This document shows positions 41,902-51,300 of a DNA stretch of 64,000 nucleotides, in pieces. Source of the DNA: Shewanella khirikhana. Its GTDB lineage: Bacteria > Pseudomonadota > Gammaproteobacteria > Enterobacterales > Shewanellaceae. A program made the translations under genes and the position numbers. The stretch lies in assembly GCF_003957745.1 (NCBI RefSeq), contig NZ_CP020373.1, forward strand, positions 3,085,501 to 3,149,500, read 5' to 3'. How positions within the stretch are numbered: position 1 is the stretch's first letter; each line of letters starts with the position of its first letter. Below the pieces are notes generated by a model, which was given only the letters and a program-made list of their open reading frames with translations, had not been told where the DNA came from and made no database searches.

Positions 41902-43566
41902 TCACACCTTAAACTGCCCGACCAGGGTTGCAAGCTGCACGCCTTCGCTGGACACCCGCTGGCTGACGGCGCTGGCATCCTGGCTTGAGTCGAGCAGCGC
42001 GTTAACAATTTCCTGAATCGCATACACGTTGCGGTTGATCTCTTCGGTCACAGAGCTTTGCTCGGTGGCTGCGGTGGCAATTTGGGTGCTCATATCATTG
42101 ATGGCGGTTACGGCGCTGGTGACCGAGCCGAGGCTGTCGGAGATGGCCCGGGAGGCATCGACTGAGCGCTGGCAGCTTTGCTGACTTTCATCCATGGTTT
42201 TCACCGCGGCCGAGACCAGCTTGTGCAAGTCGGTCAGCATTTCATTGATTTCCAGGGTGCTGGCCTGGGTACGGCTGGCCAGGTTACGCACCTCATCGGC
42301 CACCACCGCAAAGCCCCTGCCCTGCTCACCGGCGCGGGCGGCCTCAATGGCGGCGTTCAGCGCCAGCAGGTTGGTCTGTTCGGCAATACCGCCAATCACC
42401 GATAGCACAGAGTTGATTTTCTGCGACTGTTCGCTGAGGGATTTGATGTTGGCAGCGGCATCGTCCACCTGTGCCATCAGGGTGGAAATCTCGGTCAGCG
42501 AGGTATCCACGCAGGACTGAGCCCGGGCCACATCGTCGGTGGCGGCATGGGTCGCCTCGGCCACCTGGGTGGTATTTTGCGCCACTTCCGCAGCGGTGGA
42601 AGACATCTCAGTGATGGCGGTAACCACCTGATCGGTTTCGTTATTGTGGTTTCGAAGCTGCGACGCCATCGCGGAGGTTTGCCGGTCAATGTCCACTGCG
42701 GCCTGTTTCACCCGGCCTGTGGTATCGGCCACATCGCGGATGATCCGCTGCAACTTGTCCACAAACAGGTTAAAGGCGTTGCCAAGTTCGGCAATTTCAT
42801 CCGAGCCTTTCACTTTGAGGCGCGCGGTTAAATCCCCCTCGCCTTTGGCAATGTCGTTGAGGCTGTCTACCATGGTGCGAATGGGCACCACCATGCGATT
42901 GGAGGCCACCACAATGGCGGTAAAGGTCACCAGGGTTAACACCACCGACATGATAAAAATGCCCAGCGCCTTTTCTCGCATCGCCTTTTCGGCGCTGCTG
43001 GCATAAGCGTTCACCACGGCATTCACATCATCGAGATAGACCCCAGTACCCACCAGCCAATTTTTGCCGGGAATGGGCGCGGCATAACCGATTTTTTCAA
43101 CCAGCCCCTCCACTCCGGGCTTGGCATGAAAATAGGTGAAGTAGCCACCGCCGCGTTTGGCCGCATCAATCAACCCCACCACGATTTTGTTGCCCTGGGG
43201 GTCAGTCATGCCAATCTGATCTGTTCCTTCCTGGGACGGCTTGGTGGCATGGAAAAGGCTGATGCCGTTGTAGTCGTAAATGAAGAAATACCCCGCCGTG
43301 CCAAAACGTTGTACCCGCAGGGACTCATTCACATTACCGGCATCCCCAAGCTTGAGCTGATAATCGATGGTGGCCAGGGCGATTTCGGTGGCCTCTTTGA
43401 GCTGCTGTTTACGCTCATTCACCAGCTTGTCGCGAAACAGCCCCACCGCATCGGTGAGCGCTGCGCTCTCAAGGCGCCAGGAATAGGCCATCACGGCAGT
43501 TAGAATGATAACCAGCGGCAACAAAGCCAGCAGTAACAGCTTGTTTCGTAAACTTAAGTTAGACAT
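41902..43566 (-). CDS. Methyl-accepting chemotaxis protein with a single Cache domain
   Basis: The receptor has 554 residues from ATG 43566 (an alternative start is 43578). A helix (about 6-26) is followed by a periplasmic single Cache domain including YFFIYDYNGISLFHATKP and IPGKNWLVGTGVYLDD. A second helix (about 195-215), a HAMP domain and the cytoplasmic signalling coiled coil follow. The hairpin tip ends in TNLLALNAAIEAARAGEQG, which contacts CheA/CheW. The sensed ligand is probably a small organic acid, as for other single Cache receptors, but this is inference. Confidence 0.94.
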   Translation of the reverse strand: MSNLSLRNKLLLLALLPLVIILTAVMAYSWRLESAALTDAVGLFRDKLVNERKQQLKEATEIALATIDYQLKLGDAGNVNESLRVQRFGTAGYFFIYDYNGISLFHATKPSQEGTDQIGMTDPQGNKIVVGLIDAAKRGGGYFTYFHAKPGVEGLVEKIGYAAPIPGKNWLVGTGVYLDDVNAVVNAYASSAEKAMREKALGIFIMSVVLTLVTFTAIVVASNRMVVPIRTMVDSLNDIAKGEGDLTARLKVKGSDEIAELGNAFNLFVDKLQRIIRDVADTTGRVKQAAVDIDRQTSAMASQLRNHNNETDQVVTAITEMSSTAAEVAQNTTQVAEATHAATDDVARAQSCVDTSLTEISTLMAQVDDAAANIKSLSEQSQKINSVLSVIGGIAEQTNLLALNAAIEAARAGEQGRGFAVVADEVRNLASRTQASTLEINEMLTDLHKLVSAAVKTMDESQQSCQRSVDASRAISDSLGSVTSAVTAINDMSTQIATAATEQSSVTEEINRNVYAIQEIVNALLDSSQDASAVSQRVSSEGVQLATLVGQFKV

Positions 43567-43578
43567 GGATATCAACAT

Positions 43579-43884
43579 CTTCTGCTCCCCGCTCAGTTGG
43601 GTTCAGTCAGTATTCTGTGCCATGCAAAAAGTATAGTCGTCACCCATGAGACTGACAGCTGACAACACTCTCACCGAAGCTGATTGCATGTAAAAACTGC
43701 TTCACAGCCGCAGAGGTTCAGGGAAAAACGCTGGAAACTGTCGCGAGTTAACGAGACAAGCCAGTGCGCTTCGGCGCCAACCAGGAGAAATGGGCGAGAA
43801 ATGGAAGAAAAGAGTAACGGGGCAGGCAACAGAAAGGCGTAAAGCGGCCTTTGCAGACAAGCCCGCAGCTAACCAAGGCTGCAG
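43579..43884. other. Gene-free region between the chemoreceptor and cytochrome-b-like genes
   Basis: About 300 bases with no credible gene, repeat or strong terminator. It includes the chemoreceptor promoter. An open frame on the minus strand at 43748-44065 overlaps the next gene and is a shadow. Confidence 0.5.
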
Positions 43885-44409
43885 TCAGTTTCTGAAGAAG
43901 TCCAGCAGATGAGAAACCGCCGCCAGCAGGTGCGCTATCAGGGCGATAAAAAATGCCAACCCCAGATCCTTGTGCCAGCCACGCCAGACAAGGGCTTCGC
44001 TGCTGCCTTCGGTTAGAAACCAGCCCAGGCCGGTAACAGCTGTGGCCACCAGCAGCAAGGCACAAATGCCCTCAAGCAGACTGAAAAGCCCATTGCCACC
44101 GCCCTTGGGCAGCTTACCTTTAGCCAGCCCTTTAAGATCACTGATAAGCCCGGAGGGCTCAAATAGAGGAAAAAATTGCTTTGCCCGCCCGCCACTTAGG
44201 CAGTAACACAACAGCAGAATCGATAGCGGTACCAGCAGCAGCCCAAGGTAGACATGGGTCAGGTCCCACACGCTGGCGTTTTCACGCAGCCGCCGACCCA
44301 TCAGCAAAAAAGGCGAGCTGCCAAGCACCAGCACAGTGGGCAGTAACACCAACAGATGCAGGCGCGGGGCAAGCCATTGCCATAGTTTTTGCGGGGCGGT
44401 TAAGGGCAT
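43885..44409 (-). CDS. Four-helix cytochrome-b-like membrane protein
   Basis: The 174-residue protein has four predicted membrane helices with histidines placed as in diheme cytochrome b561-type proteins: His18 (RLHLLVLL), His52 (DLTHVYLG), and His146/His160/His167 in the last helix. The pattern suggests heme binding but is not proof. Its start overlaps the end of hemG by 10 bases, so the two are coupled. An electron-transfer role next to HemG is plausible. Confidence 0.72.
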   Translation of the reverse strand: MPLTAPQKLWQWLAPRLHLLVLLPTVLVLGSSPFLLMGRRLRENASVWDLTHVYLGLLLVPLSILLLCYCLSGGRAKQFFPLFEPSGLISDLKGLAKGKLPKGGGNGLFSLLEGICALLLVATAVTGLGWFLTEGSSEALVWRGWHKDLGLAFFIALIAHLLAAVSHLLDFFRN

Positions 44410-44936
44410 AGTTTCTCCATGGTGGCCACTTCACGGGCGAAGCTATCAACCTTGCGCCAGTCTGTGTATTCCACCTTGGTCTCGGGGTCGGTAGGCCCCT
44501 TGGTTAACCACATGATAAATCGAATGATGTTTCTATCCATGGCGCTGTAGCCACGGTAATCCAGGTTGCCGCCAAACACTTCCAAAAGCTCAGGCCGCCA
44601 GGGCGACTTGCCGAGGAAATCCTGCATATACGGATTGGTGGCAGCGGTGTTTTTGGCCGGCTTGCGGGCGACCAAACTGACCGAGAAAAAGGCGCCGGCC
44701 TTGGATTTCAGCGCCTCGAGGTTTTTCTCAATATAGCCGTACACGGCGCTGTTGTGCTTGCCATGGCGGATGCTGGCGCCCAGCACCACTTTATCGTAGT
44801 GGGACAGCGGCGGCGCTTCACACAAAGGCACCAGGGTCACGTCATCGCCCTGTTTGCGGATCACCTCGGCCATGCGCTCACAGATCTTGCGGGTCTGACC
44901 GTGAACGGTGGAAAAAAGGATCAGCGTTTTGCTCAC
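44400..44936 (-). CDS. hemG: Quinone-dependent protoporphyrinogen IX oxidase
   Basis: HemG oxidises protoporphyrinogen to protoporphyrin in heme synthesis using FMN and a quinone. A GTG start at 44936, with CAGGTG upstream, gives 178 residues (E. coli HemG has 181) beginning VSKTLILFSTVHGQT, the FMN-binding flavodoxin loop. Further family motifs are VVLGASIRHGKHNSAVYGYI, SLVARKPAKNTAATNPY, and VEYTDWRKVDSFAREVA near the end. A longer start at 44972 is less likely. Confidence 0.93.
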   Translation of the reverse strand: MSKTLILFSTVHGQTRKICERMAEVIRKQGDDVTLVPLCEAPPLSHYDKVVLGASIRHGKHNSAVYGYIEKNLEALKSKAGAFFSVSLVARKPAKNTAATNPYMQDFLGKSPWRPELLEVFGGNLDYRGYSAMDRNIIRFIMWLTKGPTDPETKVEYTDWRKVDSFAREVATMEKLCP

Positions 44937-45180
44937 GTTGCACCTGTTAAATTGCTTTGGACTCAGAGGCATGATAGGTCAATCGCAGCGAATTTTTATT
45001 GAATTGGATCACGCCCTCCGGGGCTTGTTGAGCTTGATGGTGATAAATTCCGCCAGCCTCACAATTATCGCCATATATCGCCAACGCCAGGGTGCTGCGC
45101 TGTCATCTTCGGCAAACTTGTATACGAATTGGCACCGGCTGGTTTAACATGCATAACCACTTATTTTCATTGGTAACACC

Positions 45181-46380
45181 ATGCTTTCCACCGCCGAAGG
45201 ACCCAAAGCAAAACAACTGCTGTTGTGGATGACGTTTATTATGTCCATGGTGTTTGCCGTATGGCAGGCGCTGCTGAACAACTTTGTGATTGAGCGGGCA
45301 AACTTTACCGGCGCCGAAATCGGTATGCTGCAAAGCCTGCGGGAAGTGCCGGGCTTTCTCGCCTTCACCGCCATCTTCGTGCTTATCATGCTTCGCGAGC
45401 AATCCTTTGCGCTTATATCACTGTTTGTGATGAGCCTGGGGGTAGCCATTACCGGCTTTTTGCCCTCGGTTATGGGGCTGTACTTCACCACTGTGCTGAT
45501 GTCTGTGGGGTTTCACTACTACGAAACCTTGAATCAGTCGCTTACCCTGCAATGGGTGGATAAAGACGAAACCGCCGGTTTTATGGGTAAGGCGTTGTCG
45601 TGGAAGGCCGCTGCAGCACTCGGGGGATACGGCAGCATCTGGCTGCTGATGACAGTATTCAAACTCGATTATGTGTGGATGTACGCCTTTGTGGGCGGCA
45701 TGGGCTGCCTGATGACGCTGGCGCTGTGGCTCTACTTCCCCAAATTCGATACCGGCGACAGCCAGCATAAGCGGGTTATTTTGCGCCGCCGTTATTGGCT
45801 CTATTACCTGCTGACCTTCTTCTCCGGCGCCAGACGGCAAATCTTTGTGGTGTTCGCAGGCTTTATGATGGTGGAAAAATTCCACTACAGCGTCAGTGAA
45901 ATCACGGCCCTGTTCCTGATTAACTACGTGATTAACCTGCTGTTTGCCCCGGCTATTGGCCGCCTGATTGGCCGCATCGGCGAGCGAAATGCCCTGTGTA
46001 TTGAATACCTTGGCTTAATTGCGGTGTTTGTCAGTTACGCCCTGGTGGAAAATGCCCACTTCGCCGCAGCCCTGTATGTGATTGACCACCTGCTGTTTGC
46101 CATGGCCATCGCCATGAAAACCTATTTCCAGAAGATTGCCGACCGGGCCGACATTGCCGCCAGCATGTCGGTCAGCTTTACTATCAATCACATAGCGGCG
46201 GTGGTGATCCCTGTGCTGCTGGGCTATTTGTGGCTGCAATCCAACGCCGCCGTGTTCTACATAGGTGCCGCCATGGCGGTGTGTTCACTGCTGCTGTCGC
46301 TTAATGTGCCAAGGCATCCGGCGCCGGGCAAAGAAGTGCTGCTGTTTGGCGACAAATCCTCGTCAGCGCAGCTAAACTAG
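45181..46380 (+). CDS. MFS transporter
   Basis: The 399-residue protein has about twelve membrane helices. It lacks the strict GRxxDRxGRR loop but has the related GRLIGRIGERNALCIEY in the second half near residue 260. Other notable residues are VGFHYYETLNQSLTLQW near 108. The substrate is unknown. The following TIGR03899-type gene is 42 bases away and may share transcription. Confidence 0.88.
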   Translation: MLSTAEGPKAKQLLLWMTFIMSMVFAVWQALLNNFVIERANFTGAEIGMLQSLREVPGFLAFTAIFVLIMLREQSFALISLFVMSLGVAITGFLPSVMGLYFTTVLMSVGFHYYETLNQSLTLQWVDKDETAGFMGKALSWKAAAALGGYGSIWLLMTVFKLDYVWMYAFVGGMGCLMTLALWLYFPKFDTGDSQHKRVILRRRYWLYYLLTFFSGARRQIFVVFAGFMMVEKFHYSVSEITALFLINYVINLLFAPAIGRLIGRIGERNALCIEYLGLIAVFVSYALVENAHFAAALYVIDHLLFAMAIAMKTYFQKIADRADIAASMSVSFTINHIAAVVIPVLLGYLWLQSNAAVFYIGAAMAVCSLLLSLNVPRHPAPGKEVLLFGDKSSSAQLN

Positions 46381-46422
46381 GTCAAAGCAAAAAATTAAGG
46401 CATGTAAATCAGAGGCGTAACC

Positions 46423-47265
46423 ATGACAGACTCAGACAAGGCCCCAGTCACCGCGAGCGCAAGTAAGCCAGAAAGCGATGTGTCTGCCAGACGCAAAGCG
46501 CTGCTGCTGGGGCGGATTTTGGGCCTTGCCAGCGAAGACGACTATCGCCCCTCCAATGTGTCGGTGGCCGAACGTGCCGCCCACCGCGCGCGCAAACAGG
46601 CGGCCGTATGCCAGGCCAACGTGGAGGCCATTTACACCCTGGCGCTGAAATACACCCCATCCGATGTTGTCGGCTCAGACCCCGACCCTGACTGGCTATA
46701 TCAGTTCTTTCAGATGGCCGAACAAATCCACAACCGGCGGATGCAGGAGCTCTGGGGCCGCATATTGGCTCGGGAGCTGACCGAGCCTGGCAATATCAGC
46801 CTGCGCACCCTGGAAACCTTACGCAGGCTCACCTGGCGCGAGGCGCAAACCCTCGAAAAAGCCCTGGCAGTGGCGGTACAAATTGGCCACGACGGCAGGC
46901 TGAAGGTGTTGTCGGGTTACCGGGTGGTTGGCGGCCTTGGCCAGTACTTCCGCAAGTCTCCGGCAACCCCGATCCCGCTGTCACAGTTTGGTTTGCCGTT
47001 TTCGGCACTGGTAACCCTGATGGACGCCGGCATATTGCACAGCAGCGAATTTGAAACCGGCGAGCTTGAGCCCAAGCGCAGCTTCTCACTGCAATTGTCC
47101 AAGACCGAGCTCAGCATTACGCCAAAACATGCCCACCTGATCCTCACCTACTACCGCTTCTCCCCGGTGGGCGATGAACTGGCGCAATTGGTGCGCCCCC
47201 ACGGTGACAACAACTTCGCAGGCGCCCTCAAAGGCTTACTGGCCAAAGATTTTTCGGTAAGTTAA
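46423..47265 (+). CDS. TIGR03899-like conserved protein
   Basis: The 280-residue protein has a disordered polar start and then SARRKALLLGRILGLASEDDYRPSNVSVAERA. A Phe/Trp-rich region with WLYQFFQMAEQIHNRRMQELWGRILAREL follows near 90-120, then ISLRTLETLRRLTWREAQTLEKAL. This resembles the TIGR03899 family of Vibrio and Shewanella, and also DUF2806-like proteins with the same WGRILA block. The function is unknown. Confidence 0.78.
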   Translation: MTDSDKAPVTASASKPESDVSARRKALLLGRILGLASEDDYRPSNVSVAERAAHRARKQAAVCQANVEAIYTLALKYTPSDVVGSDPDPDWLYQFFQMAEQIHNRRMQELWGRILARELTEPGNISLRTLETLRRLTWREAQTLEKALAVAVQIGHDGRLKVLSGYRVVGGLGQYFRKSPATPIPLSQFGLPFSALVTLMDAGILHSSEFETGELEPKRSFSLQLSKTELSITPKHAHLILTYYRFSPVGDELAQLVRPHGDNNFAGALKGLLAKDFSVS

Positions 47266-47410
47266 CCGCTGTAGGGGATTACGCCCTCACGGGGCGGCCC
47301 CTATCACAGCCTCACCAACGTTTAACCCCTGCACGAATGCTGCTATAGTGCGCCGTCTTTTTATCCAGCGGCACTTGCCTGTCCGCTGCAACCGCCATGA
47401 ACCGCCGCCC

Positions 47411-47653
47411 ATGAACAGAAAGAAGAAAATCAATCAGACCCTGATTGCCAAAGACAAAAAGAAAAAAGCCAAGCTGCACGGCAACAACAAACCCAAGTAT
47501 GTGTCCAAGGCAGAGCGGGAGAAGTTGGCACAGCTGGCGGTTGCTGATGGAACTGAAGTGGATATCACTGAAGAGGCTATCACTGAAGCGGCTATCGATG
47601 AGGCTTCATCTGAAGCAAATGCTGTGTCGGCAGAGGTTCAGCCTGCCAACTAA
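47411..47653 (+). CDS. DUF2986-like small basic protein
   Basis: The 80-residue protein starts MNRKKKINQTLIAKDKKKKA, strongly basic, and ends in an acidic Glu/Ala/Thr-rich tail. It matches the DUF2986 family pattern (KKAK-LHGNNKPKYVSKAEREKLA). The start at 47411 is preferred over 47348. The tail contains repeated 'ITEEAITEAAIDEAS'. Possibly it is a nucleic-acid- or ribosome-associated protein, by charge only. Confidence 0.8.
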   Translation: MNRKKKINQTLIAKDKKKKAKLHGNNKPKYVSKAEREKLAQLAVADGTEVDITEEAITEAAIDEASSEANAVSAEVQPAN

Positions 47654-47694
47654 GACATGAGCACCACCTTTATCCGGTGGTGATAAATGTTTCT

Positions 47695-47801
47695 CGCCAA
47701 GCTGCGATCGCCAATGCCCACAGCCGCTTCGAGCGGGATTGGTATAACCCGCAGAAAAAGTGTTTTGGGTGTCCTGACTCTTTCATTTTGGGTGTCCTGA
47801 C
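47695..47801 (+). repeat. Dispersed repeat, copy 2 (partial), with a 16-bp direct duplication
   Basis: 47695-47785 aligns with 6750-6830; both contain GCCGCTTCGAGCGGGAT and a GTGTTTTGGGT-like word. The word TTTTGGGTGTCCTGAC occurs twice here, at 47763-47778 and 47786-47801. The palindrome core of the family is absent. Confidence 0.7.
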
Positions 47802-47820
47802 ACTTTGTCACCTCAGTGAA

Positions 47821-48048
47821 TTAAAAAACACTGGTGATAGTCACAACAGCTGTAGGGGTTGACCACTTATCCTTTCGGAAGGTCAACCGTGGACGGCGCA
47901 TTTCATCCTTGTCTCTAATCGCATCGTGCACACTGACACTTTCGATTGAAAACAGCGGCAAATCCTTATTCGTTGAATCTGACATTAATACCAGTTCCAA
48001 ATTTGGATCCAGATTGGCCAGCAGCTCCTGCAGTTCGGCTACGGTCAT
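47821..48048 (-). CDS. Small hypothetical protein
   Basis: The 75-residue protein starts MTVAELQELLANLDPNLELV, with AAGGAAA upstream, so it is likely expressed. This opening (a short helix then a beta strand) is common in small, uncharacterised accessory or phage-related proteins of the 'MTVxELIxxL..LP.DAEV' type. The remainder has DSTNKDLPLFSIESVSVHD and a basic tail. It sits inside the repeat-bounded block before the SIR2 gene, on the other strand. Confidence 0.75.
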   Translation of the reverse strand: MTVAELQELLANLDPNLELVLMSDSTNKDLPLFSIESVSVHDAIRDKDEMRRPRLTFRKDKWSTPTAVVTITSVF

Positions 48049-48365
48049 AGAATTTCCTTTCGGTCGTGTGGCGTTCACACACCGACAAAAGTAAGATTGG
48101 ACAACTTTGCAGTAAGCCTAACACTATGATAAAAAATGTAAAGTAGGCGGAATCCGCCTCTTGCGCAGAGGAAGAAGCAAAGGGAACTTCAGATTAATTC
48201 GAATGCGCTAAATGCTGCAAAAATTGATCATGAGCAATGCCGTCAAAACGCAAGCCATCAATGAACCTTAGAGTTGGTTAGCTCTCCATTCAACTAGACC
48301 TTGTATATGGTGGATAGTCGTAATCACTGATAATCCCTAATAATCACATTTAACAGGAGAAAGCA
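48049..48365. other. Intergenic region upstream of the SIR2 gene
   Basis: About 317 AT-rich bases without a gene. Features are a short hairpin AGGCGG-aat-CCGCCT near 48146 and three TAATC words shortly before the SIR2 ribosome-binding site (TAATCACTGATAATCCCTAA, about 48321-48340), possibly an operator. Confidence 0.5.
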
Positions 48366-51300
48366 TTGCTAACGTTGAGGCTTGGTTCTATCGATTTTCC
48401 TCATTGTATTCTTGATGCATTACGTGACGACAATCTGGTTATTTTCGCGGGAGCGGGCGTTTCAATGGGAGCGCCTTCAAATTTGAGTGATTTCTGGACG
48501 CTCGCCAGTGACATTGCCCAGGGCACCGGGTTAAAGGCATATGAACCGTTAGATAGATTTCTTGGGCAGCTTCATCATCGAGAGGTCGATGTTCACGAGC
48601 GAGCAGCAGCCCTGCTTTCTCCAGCGGGAAGCTCTCCCAACGAATTACATCGTAACCTGTTGCAACTTTTTAGGACGGTTGGGCGTGTGCGTCTTGTCAC
48701 TACCAACTTTGATTTGCATTTTGAAACAGCAGCAAAAGATCTTTTTGATTCCGTTCCAGATGTATATAGGGCACCTGCATTACCTTTAGGTTATGATTTT
48801 TCAGGCATTGTGCATGTTCATGGTGCTTTACCCCGTTCACAGGACTTGGTTCTAACTGATGCGGATTTTGGGCGAGCTTATCTTACTGAAGGGTGGGCAC
48901 GTCGGTTTCTAGTGGATGTTTTCCGGAAGTACACGGTACTGTTTATTGGTTACAGCCATGAAGACGCTGTGATGAACTATCTTGCGCGCGCACTTCCTGC
49001 CAATAACTTTGCTGGCCGTTTTGCTTTGACTGATGATGATGGGCGTTGGGACCTGCTAGGTATAACACCCATCCGGTTTAAAAAAGGTGTTGGTAAGGAA
49101 AGTTTTAAGGAACTTTACGACGGGGTGCGACAACTTGCAGAGCGTACCCGGCGAGGTGCTTTGGACTGGCAGTCTCGCCTTGCTGATTTAGGTTCTCGTC
49201 TCCCACCAACTGACGAAGAAGCGATTTCTGAGGTTGAGCAAGCATTATCTGAAATTCATACAACTCGATTTCTGCTCAATTTCGCTCGTGGCTCTGAATG
49301 GCTTATCTGGCTGAATGATAGAAACAAATTAGCTGGTCTATTTTCATCAAACCCTCTAAGTGATCACGATTTATTGTTGGCACATTGGATAGCAGACCAT
49401 TATGCAATAGAGCATGCTCAGGTTGTGTTTGACATATTGGCTTTCCATGAATTGAAGTTAAATCCTGATGTCTGGTGGTTGATTGGTAGAGTAGTAGGTT
49501 TAAATAATCAGCCGATTGATGTACTTGTACTCAAACGTTGGGTTAGTCTTTTGCTGACGAATGCATCAGTCAATTCCAATCATGATATTTTTTGGTGGTT
49601 AGCAAATTGCTGCGCCGATTATGACTGCACTGAATTGGTATTAATGCTGTTCATGAAAATGTGCGAGCATCGGCTAGACATTAAAAAAGGCTTCAGCTGG
49701 CCAAACGAACAAGGAGATATTTTGCCGCGCCTGGATGCTGAATGGCAATCATTGACAGAGCATTGGCCTCTAAATGAGGTTTGGACTAAGCATCTGAAGC
49801 CGAATCTACATGTTATTGTTACGCCTCTTCTTAAGAGCATTACACAGCGCTTCGAGGAGATGCATGCTTACATAGTTATCTGGGGTTCTGCTTCAAAAGA
49901 CTATGATTCAATAAGTTACGGACGTTCCGCAATTGAGGGACATGAACAAGATCAATTTCCGGAAGTAATTGATGTTTTGATTGATGCAGTACGAGATGCT
50001 CTAGAATGGTTAGCAGAAAACTCATCCACGTTGTGTAATATATGGATAGAAAAGTTAGTGATTTCGGATGTTCCTATAAATCGCCGATTAGCTATTCACG
50101 CTATGAGCGTTGCCCCCGATCGAACACCTGATGAATGCCTTTGTTGGTTACAGGAAAAAATAAATCTGCACGGCCTATCGGAGCATCACGAAATGTTTCG
50201 ATTAGCAAGTTTAAAATATCCTAAGGCAACTGAATTTGCACGTGGGAATTTTATTGAATCAATTCTAACTGGCAACTGCTCCATATCTGATGAGGAGTTG
50301 TCTCCACGAGCACATTACAACTGGTTTTCTTGGCTTTCTGAGGCTAGCCCTGATTGTCAATTGGTGAAGACAGCTTTGGCTCAAGTTCAGGCGCAATATA
50401 CCGAATGGCTTCCGTCGGATCATCCGGATTTCACTCACTATATGAGTAGTTCATCATTCATAGTTTCAGAAAGTCCTTGGTCCGTAGACCAACTCCTTAA
50501 CATGAGCCCTGACGAGCAACTCGAAGAGCTGATAAGTTTCACTGGGGATAGCTTTTACGGAGAGGGGCGAAATGGATTGTTATCCGATTGTCGTGAGGCT
50601 TGTAAACAAGATCCCAAATGGGCATTTAAATTGGCGCAGGCACTTACCAACAGAAAACTGTGGGCATCTGATCTATGGTCAGCTTTGATCCGTGGAATGA
50701 AGGAGTCAGAACTGACTGTTGGTGACTGGCGTGATTTGCTGACGTTAGTCGCCAAACCAGAACTGCATTCGGGGCATGCTAGGGACATATCTAGATTACT
50801 TGCAACTTTAGTTGTGAACCAGGGCAAGCCATTTAGTTTGGAGCTGCTTGATCAAGCTAACTTAATCGCTGAGTCGCTATGGTTTTCTTTGGAAGTCGAT
50901 CCAGAATGGGAAGAGATTCATGATTGGTGCTCCTACTCTGCAAATTTTCCAGCAGGCGTGATTGTTGATTTCTGGATCCATGGCCTTTCTTTATATTTAC
51001 GTGATAAATCTGGTTCAGATCGTGTGTTACCTGATAGCTACCGGCATTGGTTTACTTATGTTGTTCAAGATCCAACATCGAATGGAGGCATAGGTCGCTG
51101 TGTGCTAGCTAGTCAAATTTCATTTCTATTTAGATTAGACGAGGATTGGACCCGTAATTACGTTATTCCACTATTCAGTGATTCAAACAGTGCATCATTT
51201 TCCTCAGCTTGGGACGGGTTTCTGTTATTTGGTCAATTGAATCCGGAACTTGTTGATGCCTTGCTGCCTACATTTCTTGAGGCAATACAGAGACTCAATT

